From: Streptomyces sp. S3(2020)
GTDB taxonomy: Bacteria > Actinomycetota > Actinomycetes > Streptomycetales > Streptomycetaceae
Direction of reading: 5' to 3'
NCBI RefSeq assembly: GCF_013044505.1
Contig: NZ_JABERD010000052.1
Coordinates: 1-53,453, forward strand
Length of the DNA stretch: 53,453 nucleotides
The notes under the pieces are model-generated. The model searched no databases. It was not told the DNA's origin and worked only from the letters and a program-made list of their open reading frames with translations. The position numbers and the translations under genes are program-made. Shown here one piece after another: positions 21,798-30,506 of the stretch; position 1 is the first letter of the stretch; every line of letters starts with the position of its first letter.

Positions 21798-23126
21798 ATG
21801 GACGAGACCCCGCTGACCACCGAACTCTCCTCGGCGCTGGCCCTGCTGTGCGACGAGGGGCCGTCCGTGGACTGGAGGGCGTCGGCGGAAGCGCTCGTCA
21901 CGATCGGCGAGCCCGCGCTGCTCCCGCTGGCCGAAGTGCTCGCGGCGGCGGAGTCGCCCGAGGTGGCGCGACGGGCCAAGGGCGCGCTGGCCCGCCTCGG
22001 AGTGGCTGACCCCGGGATCTATGTGCCGTTGCTGCGGCACCCGCACGCGGAGGTCCGCGGCACCGCGCTGTCCCCCTTCAGATTCCTGGGCGAGGCCGCG
22101 CTCAGGTACGCGGACCGGTTGATCCCCTCGCTGGGGGACCCCGATGCCGACGTCCGGCAGCGGGCGGTCTGGGCGTTCGAGGCGATGGGCGACGCGGCGG
22201 TCCCCGTGCTGCGGCGCCTGCGGCGGCAGCCCGCGACCGGTCCCCGGATCCGGGCCGCGGCTCTGGAGGCCTTGGCGGGAAGGGGCGGACCGAGCGCGCT
22301 CAGCGACCGGGACCTGGCCGCGTGGCGTCGGCTGACGAGAATCAAGCAGCTCGCCAAGACGACACCCGAGAGCCTGCATCTGTGCGGTTCCTGGTACGCG
22401 GTCCCGAGCGACGACCAGGCAGCGGTGCTCGCGGCGTTCGACCTGAGCGACCCGGAGCCGGTCACGCTGCGCACCGGTGCGTCGGCGTGGAACCACGACA
22501 GTCACAACTGGGGCGGCAGGCGCCCGCACGAGCGCTGTGCCCGCGTCTTCGTCAGCCCGGCGCTGGACGGCTGGACGCTGGTCTTCGGCCGCTCCTCGCA
22601 GGACAGGCACCGCATCGAGGACGCGGAGGACAAGGACGCGGCCCACTCGGAGGTGGCACGCGAGCGGTGCACCGATCTGAGCCGCCGCTTCGGGGCCGCG
22701 CACTGGTACGGCATGAGCTGCGGGGATGGCTGGACGGCGTGGTGCATCGCCGAGGGCGGCGAAGTGGTGCGCTTCTACGACGTGTTCGAGGCCGACGAGA
22801 AGGGGATCGTGGGCGTCGGACATCCGGCCGAGTCGGGCTTTCGCCTGCCGCACGAGTACACCGACACCAGCGCCGCCCACGACGCTGTCGGCGAGGTGCC
22901 GCACGGGGCGGGCCCGGAGGAGATCAAGGAGTTCTACGTCCGCTACGCGCAGGCGAGAAGAGACCTCGGCATACCCGACGCCTGCTACGCCACGGACATC
23001 GCGGCCCGCCTCTCCGTCAACCCCGCGGCGCTCGGGGCGAGGACCCGGATCACGGGTTCCGGAGTCCTCGCCCTCACCGCGTGCGGCCGCCGCTACGGCC
23101 ACCCCGCCGGAGCGCTCAAGGCCTGA
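21798..23126 (+). CDS. HEAT-repeat protein with uncharacterised C-terminal domain
   Basis: 442 residues. Residues about 20-170 form HEAT repeats: SAEALVTIGEPALLPLAEVL, VARRAKGALARLGV, VRGTALSPFRFLG, VRQRAVWAFEAMGDAAVPVLRRL. The C-terminal half (about 190-440) is a separate globular domain with several Trp, Cys and His residues (ASAWNHDSHNWGG, GWTLVFGRSS, HWYGMSCGDGWTAWCIAEGG, VVRFYDVFEADEKG). It resembles uncharacterised proteins found near immunity or stress genes in actinobacteria, but I cannot name it. There is no export signal. It diverges from marR and shares its intergenic region; it converges on pyc with a 7-base gap. Confidence 0.8.
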   Translation: MDETPLTTELSSALALLCDEGPSVDWRASAEALVTIGEPALLPLAEVLAAAESPEVARRAKGALARLGVADPGIYVPLLRHPHAEVRGTALSPFRFLGEAALRYADRLIPSLGDPDADVRQRAVWAFEAMGDAAVPVLRRLRRQPATGPRIRAAALEALAGRGGPSALSDRDLAAWRRLTRIKQLAKTTPESLHLCGSWYAVPSDDQAAVLAAFDLSDPEPVTLRTGASAWNHDSHNWGGRRPHERCARVFVSPALDGWTLVFGRSSQDRHRIEDAEDKDAAHSEVARERCTDLSRRFGAAHWYGMSCGDGWTAWCIAEGGEVVRFYDVFEADEKGIVGVGHPAESGFRLPHEYTDTSAAHDAVGEVPHGAGPEEIKEFYVRYAQARRDLGIPDACYATDIAARLSVNPAALGARTRITGSGVLALTACGRRYGHPAGALKA

Positions 23127-23133
23127 CCGCGGC

Positions 23134-26100
23134 CTAGCCGATCACGAAGAGCAGATCGCCGCCCTCCACCTGCTGGATCCGGTTGATGGCGAGCCGGGAC
23201 ACCTTCCCCGCCTTGGGTGCGGTGATCGCGGCCTCCATCTTCATGGCCTCGATGGTGGCGACCGTGCCACCGGCCGCGACCTCGTCGCCCTCGGCGACGG
23301 CGAGCGTCACGACTCCCGCGAACGGGGCGGCGACATGGCCGGGGTTGGCGCGGTCGGCCTTCTCGGTGACCGGGATGTCCGACGCGGCGGCCGCGTCCCG
23401 CACCTGGATGGGCCTGAGCTGGCCGTTCAGGGTGGACATCACGGTGCGCATACCGCGCTCGTCGGCCTCACCGACGGCCTCCAGGCCCAGCAGGAGACGC
23501 ACGCCGGGTTCGAGGTCGACGGCGTACTCCTTGCCCGGGCGCAGACCGTAGAAGAAGTCCTTGCTGTCCAGGACGCTCGTGTCGCCGAAGGACTGGCGGT
23601 GGGTCTCGAAGTCGCGGGTCGGGCCGGGGAAGAGGAGGCGGTTGAGGGTGGCGCGGCGGTCCTTCTCCAGGCCGTCGTGGTCCTCCGTGGTCAGCCGCGG
23701 TGCGGGCTTGGCGGCGGCGCGGCCCTCGAGTGCCTTGCTGCGGAAGGGCTCCGGCCAGCCGCCGGGCGGGGTGCCCAGTTCGCCGCGGAGGAAGCCGATC
23801 ACGGAGTCGGGGATGTCGAACCGGTCGGGCGTCGCCTCGAAGTCCTGCGGGGAGACCCCCGCGCCGACGAGGTGCAGGGCGAGGTCGCCGACCACCTTCG
23901 AGGACGGGGTGACCTTCACCAGGTGGCCCAGGATGCGGTCGGCGGCGGCGTACATCTCCTCGATGTCCTCGAACCGGTCGCCGAGGCCGAGGGCCACGGC
24001 CTGGGTGCGCAGGTTGGAGAGCTGGCCGCCGGGGATCTCGTGGTCGTAGACGCGCCCGGTCGGGGAGGCGAGGCCCGCCTCGAAGGGGGCGTAGATCCGG
24101 CGGACGCTCTCCCAGTACGGCTCCAGGTCGCCGACGGCCCGCAGGTCGAGGCCGGTGGGGCGGGCGGAGTGGTCGGTCGCGGCGACGATCGCCGACAGGG
24201 AGGGCTGCGAGGTGGTGCCCGCCATGGAGGCGACCGCCCCGTCGACGGCGTCGGCACCGGCCTGGATCGCGGCCAGGTAGGTGGCGAGCTGGCCGCCCGT
24301 CGTGTCGTGGGTGTGGATGTGGACGGGGAGGTCGAACTCCCGGCGCAGGGCGGAGACGAGGGTCGCCGCGGCGGGGGCGCGCAGGAGGCCCGCCATGTCC
24401 TTGACGGCCAGGACGTGGGCGCCCGCCTCGACGATCTGCTCGGCCAGCCGCAGGTAGTAGTCGAGGGTGTAGAGCCGCTCGTCCGGGTTCGACAGGTCGG
24501 AGGTGTAACAGAGGGCGACCTCGGCGATCGCGGTGCCCGTCTCCCGTACGGCCTCGATCGCCGGCCGCATCTGGCCGACGTCGTTGAGGGCGTCGAAGAT
24601 GCGGAAGATGTCGATGCCGGTGGCGGCGGCCTCCTGTACGAAGGCGTCGGTCACCTCGGTCGGGTACGGGGTGTAGCCGACGGTGTTGCGGCCGCGCAGC
24701 AGCATCTGGAGGCAGATGTTGGGGACGGCCTCGCGCAGCGCGGCGAGCCGCTCCCACGGGTCCTCGGCGAGGAAGCGCAGGGCGACGTCGTAGGTCGCGC
24801 CGCCCCAGCACTCCAGGGACAGCAGCTCGGGCAGGGTGCGCGCGACGACCGGGGCGACCGCGAGGAGGTCCTTGGTGCGGACGCGGGTGGCGAGCAGCGA
24901 CTGGTGGGCGTCGCGGAACGTGGTGTCGGTGACGCCGATGGTCGGGGACTCGCGCAGCCAGCGGGCGAAGCCCTCGGGGCCGAGCTCGGTGAGCTTCTGC
25001 TTGGAGCCGGCCGGGGGCACCTCGGCGGTCTGCCTCGGGAGCTTGGTGGTGGGCTCGATCAGCTCGGGGCGGTCGCCGTGCGGCTTGTTCACCGTGACGT
25101 CGGCGAGATAGGTGAGCAGCTTCGTACCGCGGTCGGCCGAGGTGCGGGAGGTCAGCAGGTGCGGGCGCTGCTCGATGAACGACGTGGTGACACGGCCCGC
25201 CTGGAAGTCCGGGTCGTCGAGGACAGCCTGGAGGAACGGGATGTTGGTGGCCACACCGCGGATCCGGAACTCGGCGACGGCACGCCGGGCGCGCTTGACC
25301 GCGGTGCCGAAGTCCCGGCCCCGGCAGGTGAGCTTGACCAGCATGGAGTCGAAGTGCGCGCTGATCTCCGTACCGGCGTGGGTGGTTCCGCCGTCGAGGC
25401 GGATGCCCGAGCCGCCGGGCGAGCGGTAGGCGCTGATGCGGCCGGTGTCGGGGCGGAAGCCGTTGGCGGGGTCCTCGGTGGTGATACGGCACTGGAGCGC
25501 GGCGCCGTGCAGGACGACCGTCTCCTGGGACAGGCCGAGGTCGGCCAGGCTCTCGCCGGCGGCGATGCGGAGCTGGGACTGGACGAGGTCGACGTCGGTG
25601 ACCTCCTCGGTGACCGTGTGCTCGACCTGGATGCGGGGGTTCATCTCGATGAAGACGTGGTTGCCGGCCGGGTCGAGCAGGAACTCCACGGTGCCGGCGT
25701 TGCGGTAGCCGATCTCGCGGGCGAAGCGTACGGCGTCGGCGCAGATGCGGTCGCGCAGCTCCGGGTCGAGGTTGGGCGCGGGGGCCAGCTCGACGACCTT
25801 CTGGTGGCGGCGCTGGAGGGAGCAGTCGCGCTCGTAGAGGTGGATGACGTTGCCCTGGCCGTCGGCCAGGATCTGCACCTCGATGTGGCGGGGGTCCACG
25901 ACGGCCTTCTCCAGGAACACCGTCGGGTCGCCGAACGCGGAGGCGGCCTCGCGGGCCGCCGCCTCGATGGACTCCCGCAGCTGAGCGGGTTCCTCGACCC
26001 GGCGCATACCGCGCCCGCCACCACCGGCGACCGCCTTGACGAACACCGGGAACCCGATGTCCTCGGCGGCCCGCACCAGCTCGTCCACGTCGCTGGAGGG

Positions 26101-26508
26101 CTCGGAGGAGCCCAGCACCGGTACGCCGGCCGCGCGGGCGGCGGCCACGGCGCGGGCCTTGTTGCCCGTCAGCTCCAGGATCTCCGCGCTCGGCCCGACG
26201 AAGGTGATACCGGCTTCCTCGCAGGCCCGGGCGAGCTCGGGGTTCTCGGACAGGAACCCGTAGCCCGGGTAGACGGCGTCGGCGCCGGCCTGGCGGGCGG
26301 CCCGGATGATCTCCTCGACGGAGAGATAGGCCCGCACCGGGTGTCCCGGCTCGCCGATCTCGTACGCCTCGTCGGCCTTGAGCCGATGCAGCGAGTTGCG
26401 GTCCTCGTGGGGGAAGACGGCGACCGTCCTCGCGCCCAGCTCATAACCGGCTCGGAACGCGCGAATCGCGATCTCACCACGGTTGGCGACCAGTACCTTG
26501 CGGAGCAT
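23134..26508 (-). CDS. pyc: pyruvate carboxylase
   Basis: 1124 residues from ATG 26508 (GAAGGG upstream), the usual length for the single-chain enzyme. The order is biotin carboxylase (KVLVANRGEIAIRAFRA, GFLSENPELA, GGGGRGMRRV, FIEMNPRIQVEHTVTE), carboxyltransferase (TFRDAHQSLLATRVRT, ECWGGATYDVALRFL, FRIFDALNDV, VLAVKDMAGLL), then the biotin carrier domain with its target lysine in EAMKME near the C terminus. It makes oxaloacetate from pyruvate, bicarbonate and ATP in the cytoplasm, replenishing the citric acid cycle. It is complete, with all motifs intact, and convergent with the HEAT-repeat gene. Confidence 0.97.
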   Translation of the reverse strand: MLRKVLVANRGEIAIRAFRAGYELGARTVAVFPHEDRNSLHRLKADEAYEIGEPGHPVRAYLSVEEIIRAARQAGADAVYPGYGFLSENPELARACEEAGITFVGPSAEILELTGNKARAVAAARAAGVPVLGSSEPSSDVDELVRAAEDIGFPVFVKAVAGGGGRGMRRVEEPAQLRESIEAAAREAASAFGDPTVFLEKAVVDPRHIEVQILADGQGNVIHLYERDCSLQRRHQKVVELAPAPNLDPELRDRICADAVRFAREIGYRNAGTVEFLLDPAGNHVFIEMNPRIQVEHTVTEEVTDVDLVQSQLRIAAGESLADLGLSQETVVLHGAALQCRITTEDPANGFRPDTGRISAYRSPGGSGIRLDGGTTHAGTEISAHFDSMLVKLTCRGRDFGTAVKRARRAVAEFRIRGVATNIPFLQAVLDDPDFQAGRVTTSFIEQRPHLLTSRTSADRGTKLLTYLADVTVNKPHGDRPELIEPTTKLPRQTAEVPPAGSKQKLTELGPEGFARWLRESPTIGVTDTTFRDAHQSLLATRVRTKDLLAVAPVVARTLPELLSLECWGGATYDVALRFLAEDPWERLAALREAVPNICLQMLLRGRNTVGYTPYPTEVTDAFVQEAAATGIDIFRIFDALNDVGQMRPAIEAVRETGTAIAEVALCYTSDLSNPDERLYTLDYYLRLAEQIVEAGAHVLAVKDMAGLLRAPAAATLVSALRREFDLPVHIHTHDTTGGQLATYLAAIQAGADAVDGAVASMAGTTSQPSLSAIVAATDHSARPTGLDLRAVGDLEPYWESVRRIYAPFEAGLASPTGRVYDHEIPGGQLSNLRTQAVALGLGDRFEDIEEMYAAADRILGHLVKVTPSSKVVGDLALHLVGAGVSPQDFEATPDRFDIPDSVIGFLRGELGTPPGGWPEPFRSKALEGRAAAKPAPRLTTEDHDGLEKDRRATLNRLLFPGPTRDFETHRQSFGDTSVLDSKDFFYGLRPGKEYAVDLEPGVRLLLGLEAVGEADERGMRTVMSTLNGQLRPIQVRDAAAASDIPVTEKADRANPGHVAAPFAGVVTLAVAEGDEVAAGGTVATIEAMKMEAAITAPKAGKVSRLAINRIQQVEGGDLLFVIG

Positions 26509-26587
26509 TCCGGATCCCTTCGGCCTGCCGGTGACGCCCCCCATCGTCTCGGCAATGTCTCCGTCGTGCCATGAGAGCCGGGTCACG

Positions 26588-26606
26588 CACGAATGGCCTA
26601 TTGGTG
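26588..26606. promoter_or_regulatory. 19-base dyad upstream of pyc
   Basis: CAC.AAT.G.C.ATT.GTG symmetry is centred about 90 bases upstream of the pyc start, in the gap between pyc and the MFS remnant. It is a candidate operator for pyc; no promoter hexamers stand out. Confidence 0.3.
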
Positions 26607-26658
26607 ATGATCTGCGGCGGTACGGTAGTGCGCCGAGCGCGGCGGGCATCGCCGACGA

Positions 26659-27095
26659 TCACGGCACCTCGGCATTCGTGGGCTTCGTCGCGACGCGTGC
26701 CGGGGGCTTTGGCGGTGTGGCGGAGCCCCGTGTCAGGGACAGCAGCAGCGCGACGGCGAGCAGGCCGGCGCAGACGCAGGAGGCGAGCGCGTACGCGGCT
26801 CGCGGCGATCCGGGCGTGGCATGCAGGTACACCGCCGGGACCGCGCTGAGGCAGACCGCCGCCGCGATGCGCTGGGCCATCTGAAGGATGGCGCCGCCGA
26901 CTCCGGCGGCCTCGGCGGGGGCGTGCTGGAGTACCTGGGTCTGGTTGGGCGAGACGGCGAGCCCTGAGGCGAGCCCGGCCAGCAGTTGCGTCCCGGCCAG
27001 CGCGGCCGGCAGCCCCGCGTCCGGTGCGCGGACCGCGACCAGCGCCCCGGTCAGGGCGGCGATGCCGAGCGTGAGTCCGACGTGGACGGTGCGCG
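26659..27095 (-). pseudogene. C-terminal remnant of an MFS transporter
   Basis: About 145 residues remain: four hydrophobic helices (TLGIAALTGALVAVRAP, LAGTQLLAGLASGLAVSPNQ, GVGGAILQMAQRIAAAVCLS, AALASCVCAGLLAVALLLSL-like) and the motif SPNQTQVLQHAPAEAAGVGGA, typical of the last third of DHA2-type pumps. The open frame continues to 27363, but those extra residues are just the antisense of the metY fragment. The 5' two thirds, including all energy-coupling motifs, are gone. The break lies at about 27090-27097, exactly where metY begins to be recognisable on the other strand. Confidence 0.8.
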
Positions 27096-27096
27096 G

Positions 27097-27513
27097 CACT
27101 CCTCGAACGCCCAGGCGCTGGCCGAGTGGCTGGAGCAGCGGGACGAGGTCGCGGCTGTCCACTACCCGGGACTGGAGTCCAACCGCTGGTACGAGGCCGG
27201 ACAGAGGTATCTGCCGCGTGGTGCGGGCGCGGTGCTGGCCTTCGAGCTGCGGGACGGCGTCGAGGCGGGCAAGCGCTTCGTGGACGCCGTCGAGCTGTTC
27301 AGCCATCTCGCCGACATCGGCGATGTGCGCAGCCTGATCATCCACCCGGCGTCCACCACCCACAGTCAGCTGGACGAGGAGCAGTTGGCGGCCACCGGCA
27401 CCTCACCCGGTCTGGTGCGCCTTTCGGTGGGCATCGAGAACCTCGCCGATCTCAAGGCGGACCTGGAGGGCGGGTTCCGCGCGGCCAAGGGCGCCGCGAA
27501 GGGCGCGTCCTGA
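27097..27513 (+). pseudogene. metY: C-terminal remnant of O-acetylhomoserine aminocarboxypropyltransferase
   Basis: About 138 residues survive from HSSNAQALAEWLEQRDEV to the TGA at 27511-27513, including VHYPGLESN, GAGAVLAFELRDG, DAVELFSHLADIGDVRSLIIHPASTTHSQL and LVRLSVGIENLADLKADL (shown in pieces). This is the C-terminal domain of the PLP-dependent Met/Cys enzyme (normally about 430 residues). The PLP-binding lysine lies in the lost part, so the product cannot be active. There is no start codon or ribosome binding site. It abuts metX, its normal operon partner, which remains intact. Confidence 0.88.
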
Positions 27514-28658
27514 ACACCGTACGGACACCGTCCGGGGTTCCTCTCCCGCCGGCCTCCGGGGCCTGGCGGGAGGGGGACCCTCCGGGGCTCCGGCGGTGGC
27601 ATGTCCGGGAGAAGCCGTTGCCGTTGGAGGCCGGCGGTGAACTCCCGGGCGCCCGGCTGGCGTTCGAGACGTGGGGGCGGCCCGCGCCGGACGCCTCCAA
27701 CGCCGTTCTCGTCCTGCACGCCCTGACCGGTGACAGCCATGTCGTGGGTCCGGCCGGGCCCGGACACCCCACTGCCGGCTGGTGGGACGGGCTCGTCGGA
27801 CCCGGGCGCGCGCTCGACACGGACCGCTGGTTCGTGGTCGCGCCCAACGTCCTCGGCGGCTGCCAGGGCAGCACGGGACCGTCGTCGCCGGACCCCGCCG
27901 GGCGCCCCTGGGGCGGGGCCTTCCCGTTTCTGACCCAGCGTGACCAGGTGGCCGCCGAGGCCGATCTGGCGGACGCGCTGGGCATCGACCGCTGGGCGCT
28001 CGTGATCGGGGGTTCGATGGGCGGGATGCGCGCGCTGGAATGGGCCGTCTCGTATCCCGGGCGCACGGACGCTCTCCCGCTGCTCGCCACGACGGCCGCG
28101 GCGAGCGCCGAGCAGATCGCCCTGGCCGACATCCAGCTGCACGCCATCCGCTCGGACCCGCACTGGCGCGGCGGCGACTACCACGGCACCGGCCACGGCC
28201 CGCACGCCGGTCTCGGCCTCGCCCGGCGCCTCGCCCATGTCACCTACCGCAGTGAGGCGGAGCTCCAGGTCCGCTTCGGCCGCTCGCCGCAGGGCGCGGA
28301 GGACCCGTGGTACGGCGGCCGGTACCAGGTCGCGTCCTATCTCGACCATCACGCGGCGAAGCTGGTGCGCCGTTTCGACGCCGGCAGTTATGTCGCGCTG
28401 TCCGAGGCGATGAACAGCCATGACATCGGACGCGGCCGCGGCGGGGTGCGTGGCGCCCTGAGTCGGGTGACCGCCAGGACACTGGTCGCCGGAGTCGACT
28501 CCGACCGCCTCTATCCGCCGTCCCAGCAGGCGGAGTTGGCGGCCGGGATCGCCTCGGCGGACCGTCTCCGGGTGATCGGGTCGCCGTACGGCCATGACGG
28601 GTTCCTCATCGAGGTGGAACAGGTGGCCGCGCTGGTGGGCGAGCTGCTGGCCCCGTAG
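27510..28658 (+). CDS. metX: homoserine O-acetyltransferase
   Basis: About 382 residues of alpha/beta-hydrolase fold. The nucleophile elbow is GGSMGGMRALEW. LGGCQGSTGPSS and WWDGLVGPGRALDTDRWFVV (in pieces) are conserved, and the Asp and His of the triad are in AGVDSDRLYPP and YGHDGFL. It acetylates homoserine with acetyl-CoA, the first committed step of methionine synthesis. No ATG or GTG lies where the protein should begin. The best fit is a CTG at 27510 overlapping the metY stop, six bases after GAAGGG. The recognisable family sequence (GAWREGDPPG) begins about 20 residues later. The start is uncertain; the rest is intact. Confidence 0.88.
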   Translation: MNTVRTPSGVPLPPASGAWREGDPPGLRRWHVREKPLPLEAGGELPGARLAFETWGRPAPDASNAVLVLHALTGDSHVVGPAGPGHPTAGWWDGLVGPGRALDTDRWFVVAPNVLGGCQGSTGPSSPDPAGRPWGGAFPFLTQRDQVAAEADLADALGIDRWALVIGGSMGGMRALEWAVSYPGRTDALPLLATTAAASAEQIALADIQLHAIRSDPHWRGGDYHGTGHGPHAGLGLARRLAHVTYRSEAELQVRFGRSPQGAEDPWYGGRYQVASYLDHHAAKLVRRFDAGSYVALSEAMNSHDIGRGRGGVRGALSRVTARTLVAGVDSDRLYPPSQQAELAAGIASADRLRVIGSPYGHDGFLIEVEQVAALVGELLAP

Positions 28659-28660
28659 TC

Positions 28661-28692
28661 CGTCAGGAGGTCCAGTCGCCCGTCAGGAGGTC
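28661..28692. repeat. direct repeat across a stop codon
   Basis: CGTCAGGAGGTC occurs at 28661-28672 and 28681-28692 (period 20). On the minus strand each copy reads GACCTCCTGACG. The second copy contains the TGA of the PLP enzyme; the first is a duplicated tail end just downstream. Confidence 0.75.
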
Positions 28693-29888
28693 AGGAACTC
28701 TCCCAGTCCTGCCAGAAGCCGGTCGATGTCCTCCGCGTTGTTGTAGGGCGCGAGGCCGACGCGGAGGCCGCCGGTGTCGCCGAGGCCCAGATGGCGGGAG
28801 GCCTCGATGGCGTAGAAGGAGCCGGAGGGGGCCTGGATGCCGCGCTCGGCGAGGAAGGCGTAGGCGTCGGTCGTGGCGTGGTGTTCGAAGGTCAGCAGCA
28901 GGGTGGGGGTGCGGTCGGCGGCCCTGGAGTGGACCGTGATGCCGGGGAGTGCGGCCAGGCCCTTGTCGAGCTGGGTGCGCAGGGTGTCCTCGTGCGCTTC
29001 GAGTTCCGCGAAGGCGGCGGTCAGGCGCTGGCGCCGGGTGCCCGTCGCCGTCGGGTCGAGGCCCGCCATGAAGTCAACGGCCGCCCTGGTACCGGCGAGG
29101 AACTCATAGGGCAGGGTGCCCAGTTCGAACCGTTCGGGGACCTGGTCGGTGGAGGGCAGCAGCTTGTCGGGGCGCAGGTTCTCCAGCAGCTCCGGCCCGG
29201 CGGCGAGGACTCCGTGGTGGGGGCCCAGGAACTTGTACGGGGAGCAGACGTAGAAGTCCGCGCCGAGCGACTCCAGGTCGACCAGGGTGTGAGCGGTGTG
29301 ATGGACACCGTCGACGTGGACGAGCGCGCCCACCTCGTGCGCGACTCGGGAGATCGCGTCGATGTCGGGGCGGGTGCCGATCAGGTTGGAGGCGGCGGTG
29401 ACGGCGACCAGGCGGGTGCGGTCGGACAGCACGGCGCCGATGTCGTCCGGGGCCAGCTCGCCGGTGGCCGGGTCGAAGTCGGCCCAGCGCACGGTGGCAC
29501 CGACCCGCTCGGCGGCCTGCACCCAGGGGCGGATGTTGGCGTCGTGGTCGAGGCGGGTGACGACGACCTCGTCGCCGGGCGACCAGGTGTCGGCGAGGGT
29601 GCGGGAGAAATCGTAGGTGAGCTGTGTGGCGCTGCGGCCGAAGACGATCCCTCGCGGGTCCGCGCCCAGCAGGTCGGCCATGGCCCGGCGGGCCTCGGTG
29701 ACGAGGCTCTCCGCGTTGCGCTCCCCCAGCGTCACGCTGCCCCGGTTGGACAGCGGGTGCGCCAGCGCGTCGGCGATGGCGTCGATCACGGGCCGGGGTG
29801 TCTGGGTGCCGCCCGGGCCGTCGAAGTGGGCTGTTCCGGCGGCCAGGGCGGGGAACTGGGAGCGGAGGGCGCTGATGTCGTACGTCAC
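28683..29888 (-). CDS. class V aminotransferase-like PLP enzyme (cysteine desulfurase/kynureninase type)
   Basis: 401 residues from a GTG at 29888 with AGGAG upstream. The fold-type-I class V pattern is clear: FDGPGGTQTPRPVIDAIADAL, FGRSATQLTYDFSRTLA, TRLDHDANIRPW, AASNLIGTRPDI, HVDGVHHTAHTLVDL (Asp193 binding the PLP pyridine nitrogen) and VCSPYKFLGPHHGVL with Lys219 as the Schiff-base residue. The group is annotated as cysteine-desulfurase-like (TIGR01976) and its substrate is generally unknown. No catalytic cysteine loop typical of NifS/SufS stands out. It is convergent with metX and divergent from a lipoprotein gene. Confidence 0.88.
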   Translation of the reverse strand: MTYDISALRSQFPALAAGTAHFDGPGGTQTPRPVIDAIADALAHPLSNRGSVTLGERNAESLVTEARRAMADLLGADPRGIVFGRSATQLTYDFSRTLADTWSPGDEVVVTRLDHDANIRPWVQAAERVGATVRWADFDPATGELAPDDIGAVLSDRTRLVAVTAASNLIGTRPDIDAISRVAHEVGALVHVDGVHHTAHTLVDLESLGADFYVCSPYKFLGPHHGVLAAGPELLENLRPDKLLPSTDQVPERFELGTLPYEFLAGTRAAVDFMAGLDPTATGTRRQRLTAAFAELEAHEDTLRTQLDKGLAALPGITVHSRAADRTPTLLLTFEHHATTDAYAFLAERGIQAPSGSFYAIEASRHLGLGDTGGLRVGLAPYNNAEDIDRLLAGLGEFLTS

Positions 29889-30003
29889 GAAGGGCTCCTG
29901 TCGTGGTTCCGGGCCGGGACTCGAGTCAACCCCATCCTCCCGGCAGGGGCGAGATCGCCCCCGCGGCACCGGCCGCGCCGCCGACGCGGAGAGCGTGTAC
30001 GAG

Positions 30004-30040
30004 CGCCGGCCGGCCCCGAACGTCCCGGGGCCGGCCGGCG
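30004..30040. other. strong hairpin in the leader of the DUF6174 lipoprotein gene
   Basis: CGCCGGCCGGCCCCG (30004-30018) and its perfect complement (30026-30040) make a 15-base-pair stem with a 7-base loop, 33 bases before the ATG at 30073. It looks like a terminator but sits between two divergent gene starts. It could be a relic terminator or a leader structure that attenuates expression. Confidence 0.6.
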
Positions 30041-30072
30041 TCGTAGCAGTAGCCGTCTTCGAAGGGGCCGCC

Positions 30073-30504
30073 ATGACCGTCGTCCGCTCGCTCTTCTCCG
30101 TGGCCGTGCTGGTGGGCGGGCTGGCCGCCTGCGGTGACGAGGCGGAGCCCGCCGCGTCCGCCTGGGAGGAACCCGCCGCGTACACGTACACGCTGACGTC
30201 GAGCGAGGGCGAGCGGGCCCTCATCGGCATCTTCCGGATCACGGTCCGGGACGGCGAGGTCACGAAGGCGGTCGGCCTCGACGACAGCGCGCGTCGGGTC
30301 GTACGAGAGCTGCCCGACCAAGTGCCCACGATCGGTGCGCTGTTGGAGGAGCTGGAGCAGGCGCGGGGCGACGACGCGGACACGGCTGAGGCCCGGTACG
30401 CGGCCGACGGGCATCCGACCCGCATCGAGATCGACCGGGAGAGGAACGCCGTCGACGACGAGGTCCGCTACGACATCAGCACGTACGAACCGGCGGCCGG
30501 CTGA
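30073..30504 (+). CDS. DUF6174 lipoprotein
   Basis: 143 residues. A lipoprotein signal ends at the lipobox LAAC (Cys20). The mature part matches the small actinobacterial DUF6174 family: AYTYTLTSSEGER, GIFRITVRDGEVTKAVGLD, VPTIGALLEELEQAR, then AEARYAADGHPTRIEIDRE and DDEVRYDISTYE. The product should be anchored on the outer face of the membrane; function unknown. GAAGGGG precedes the ATG. It is convergent with another lipoprotein gene, with two bases between stop codons. Confidence 0.85.
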   Translation: MTVVRSLFSVAVLVGGLAACGDEAEPAASAWEEPAAYTYTLTSSEGERALIGIFRITVRDGEVTKAVGLDDSARRVVRELPDQVPTIGALLEELEQARGDDADTAEARYAADGHPTRIEIDRERNAVDDEVRYDISTYEPAAG

Positions 30505-30506
30505 CG

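Noticed and set aside
22726..26574. 1282-codon plus-strand open frame
   Set aside because: It is the antisense shadow of pyc, which has every expected motif on the minus strand.
26659..27363. Full 234-residue protein for the MFS remnant
   Set aside because: The first 90 or so residues are the antisense of the metY fragment; only the C-terminal 145 are transporter-like.
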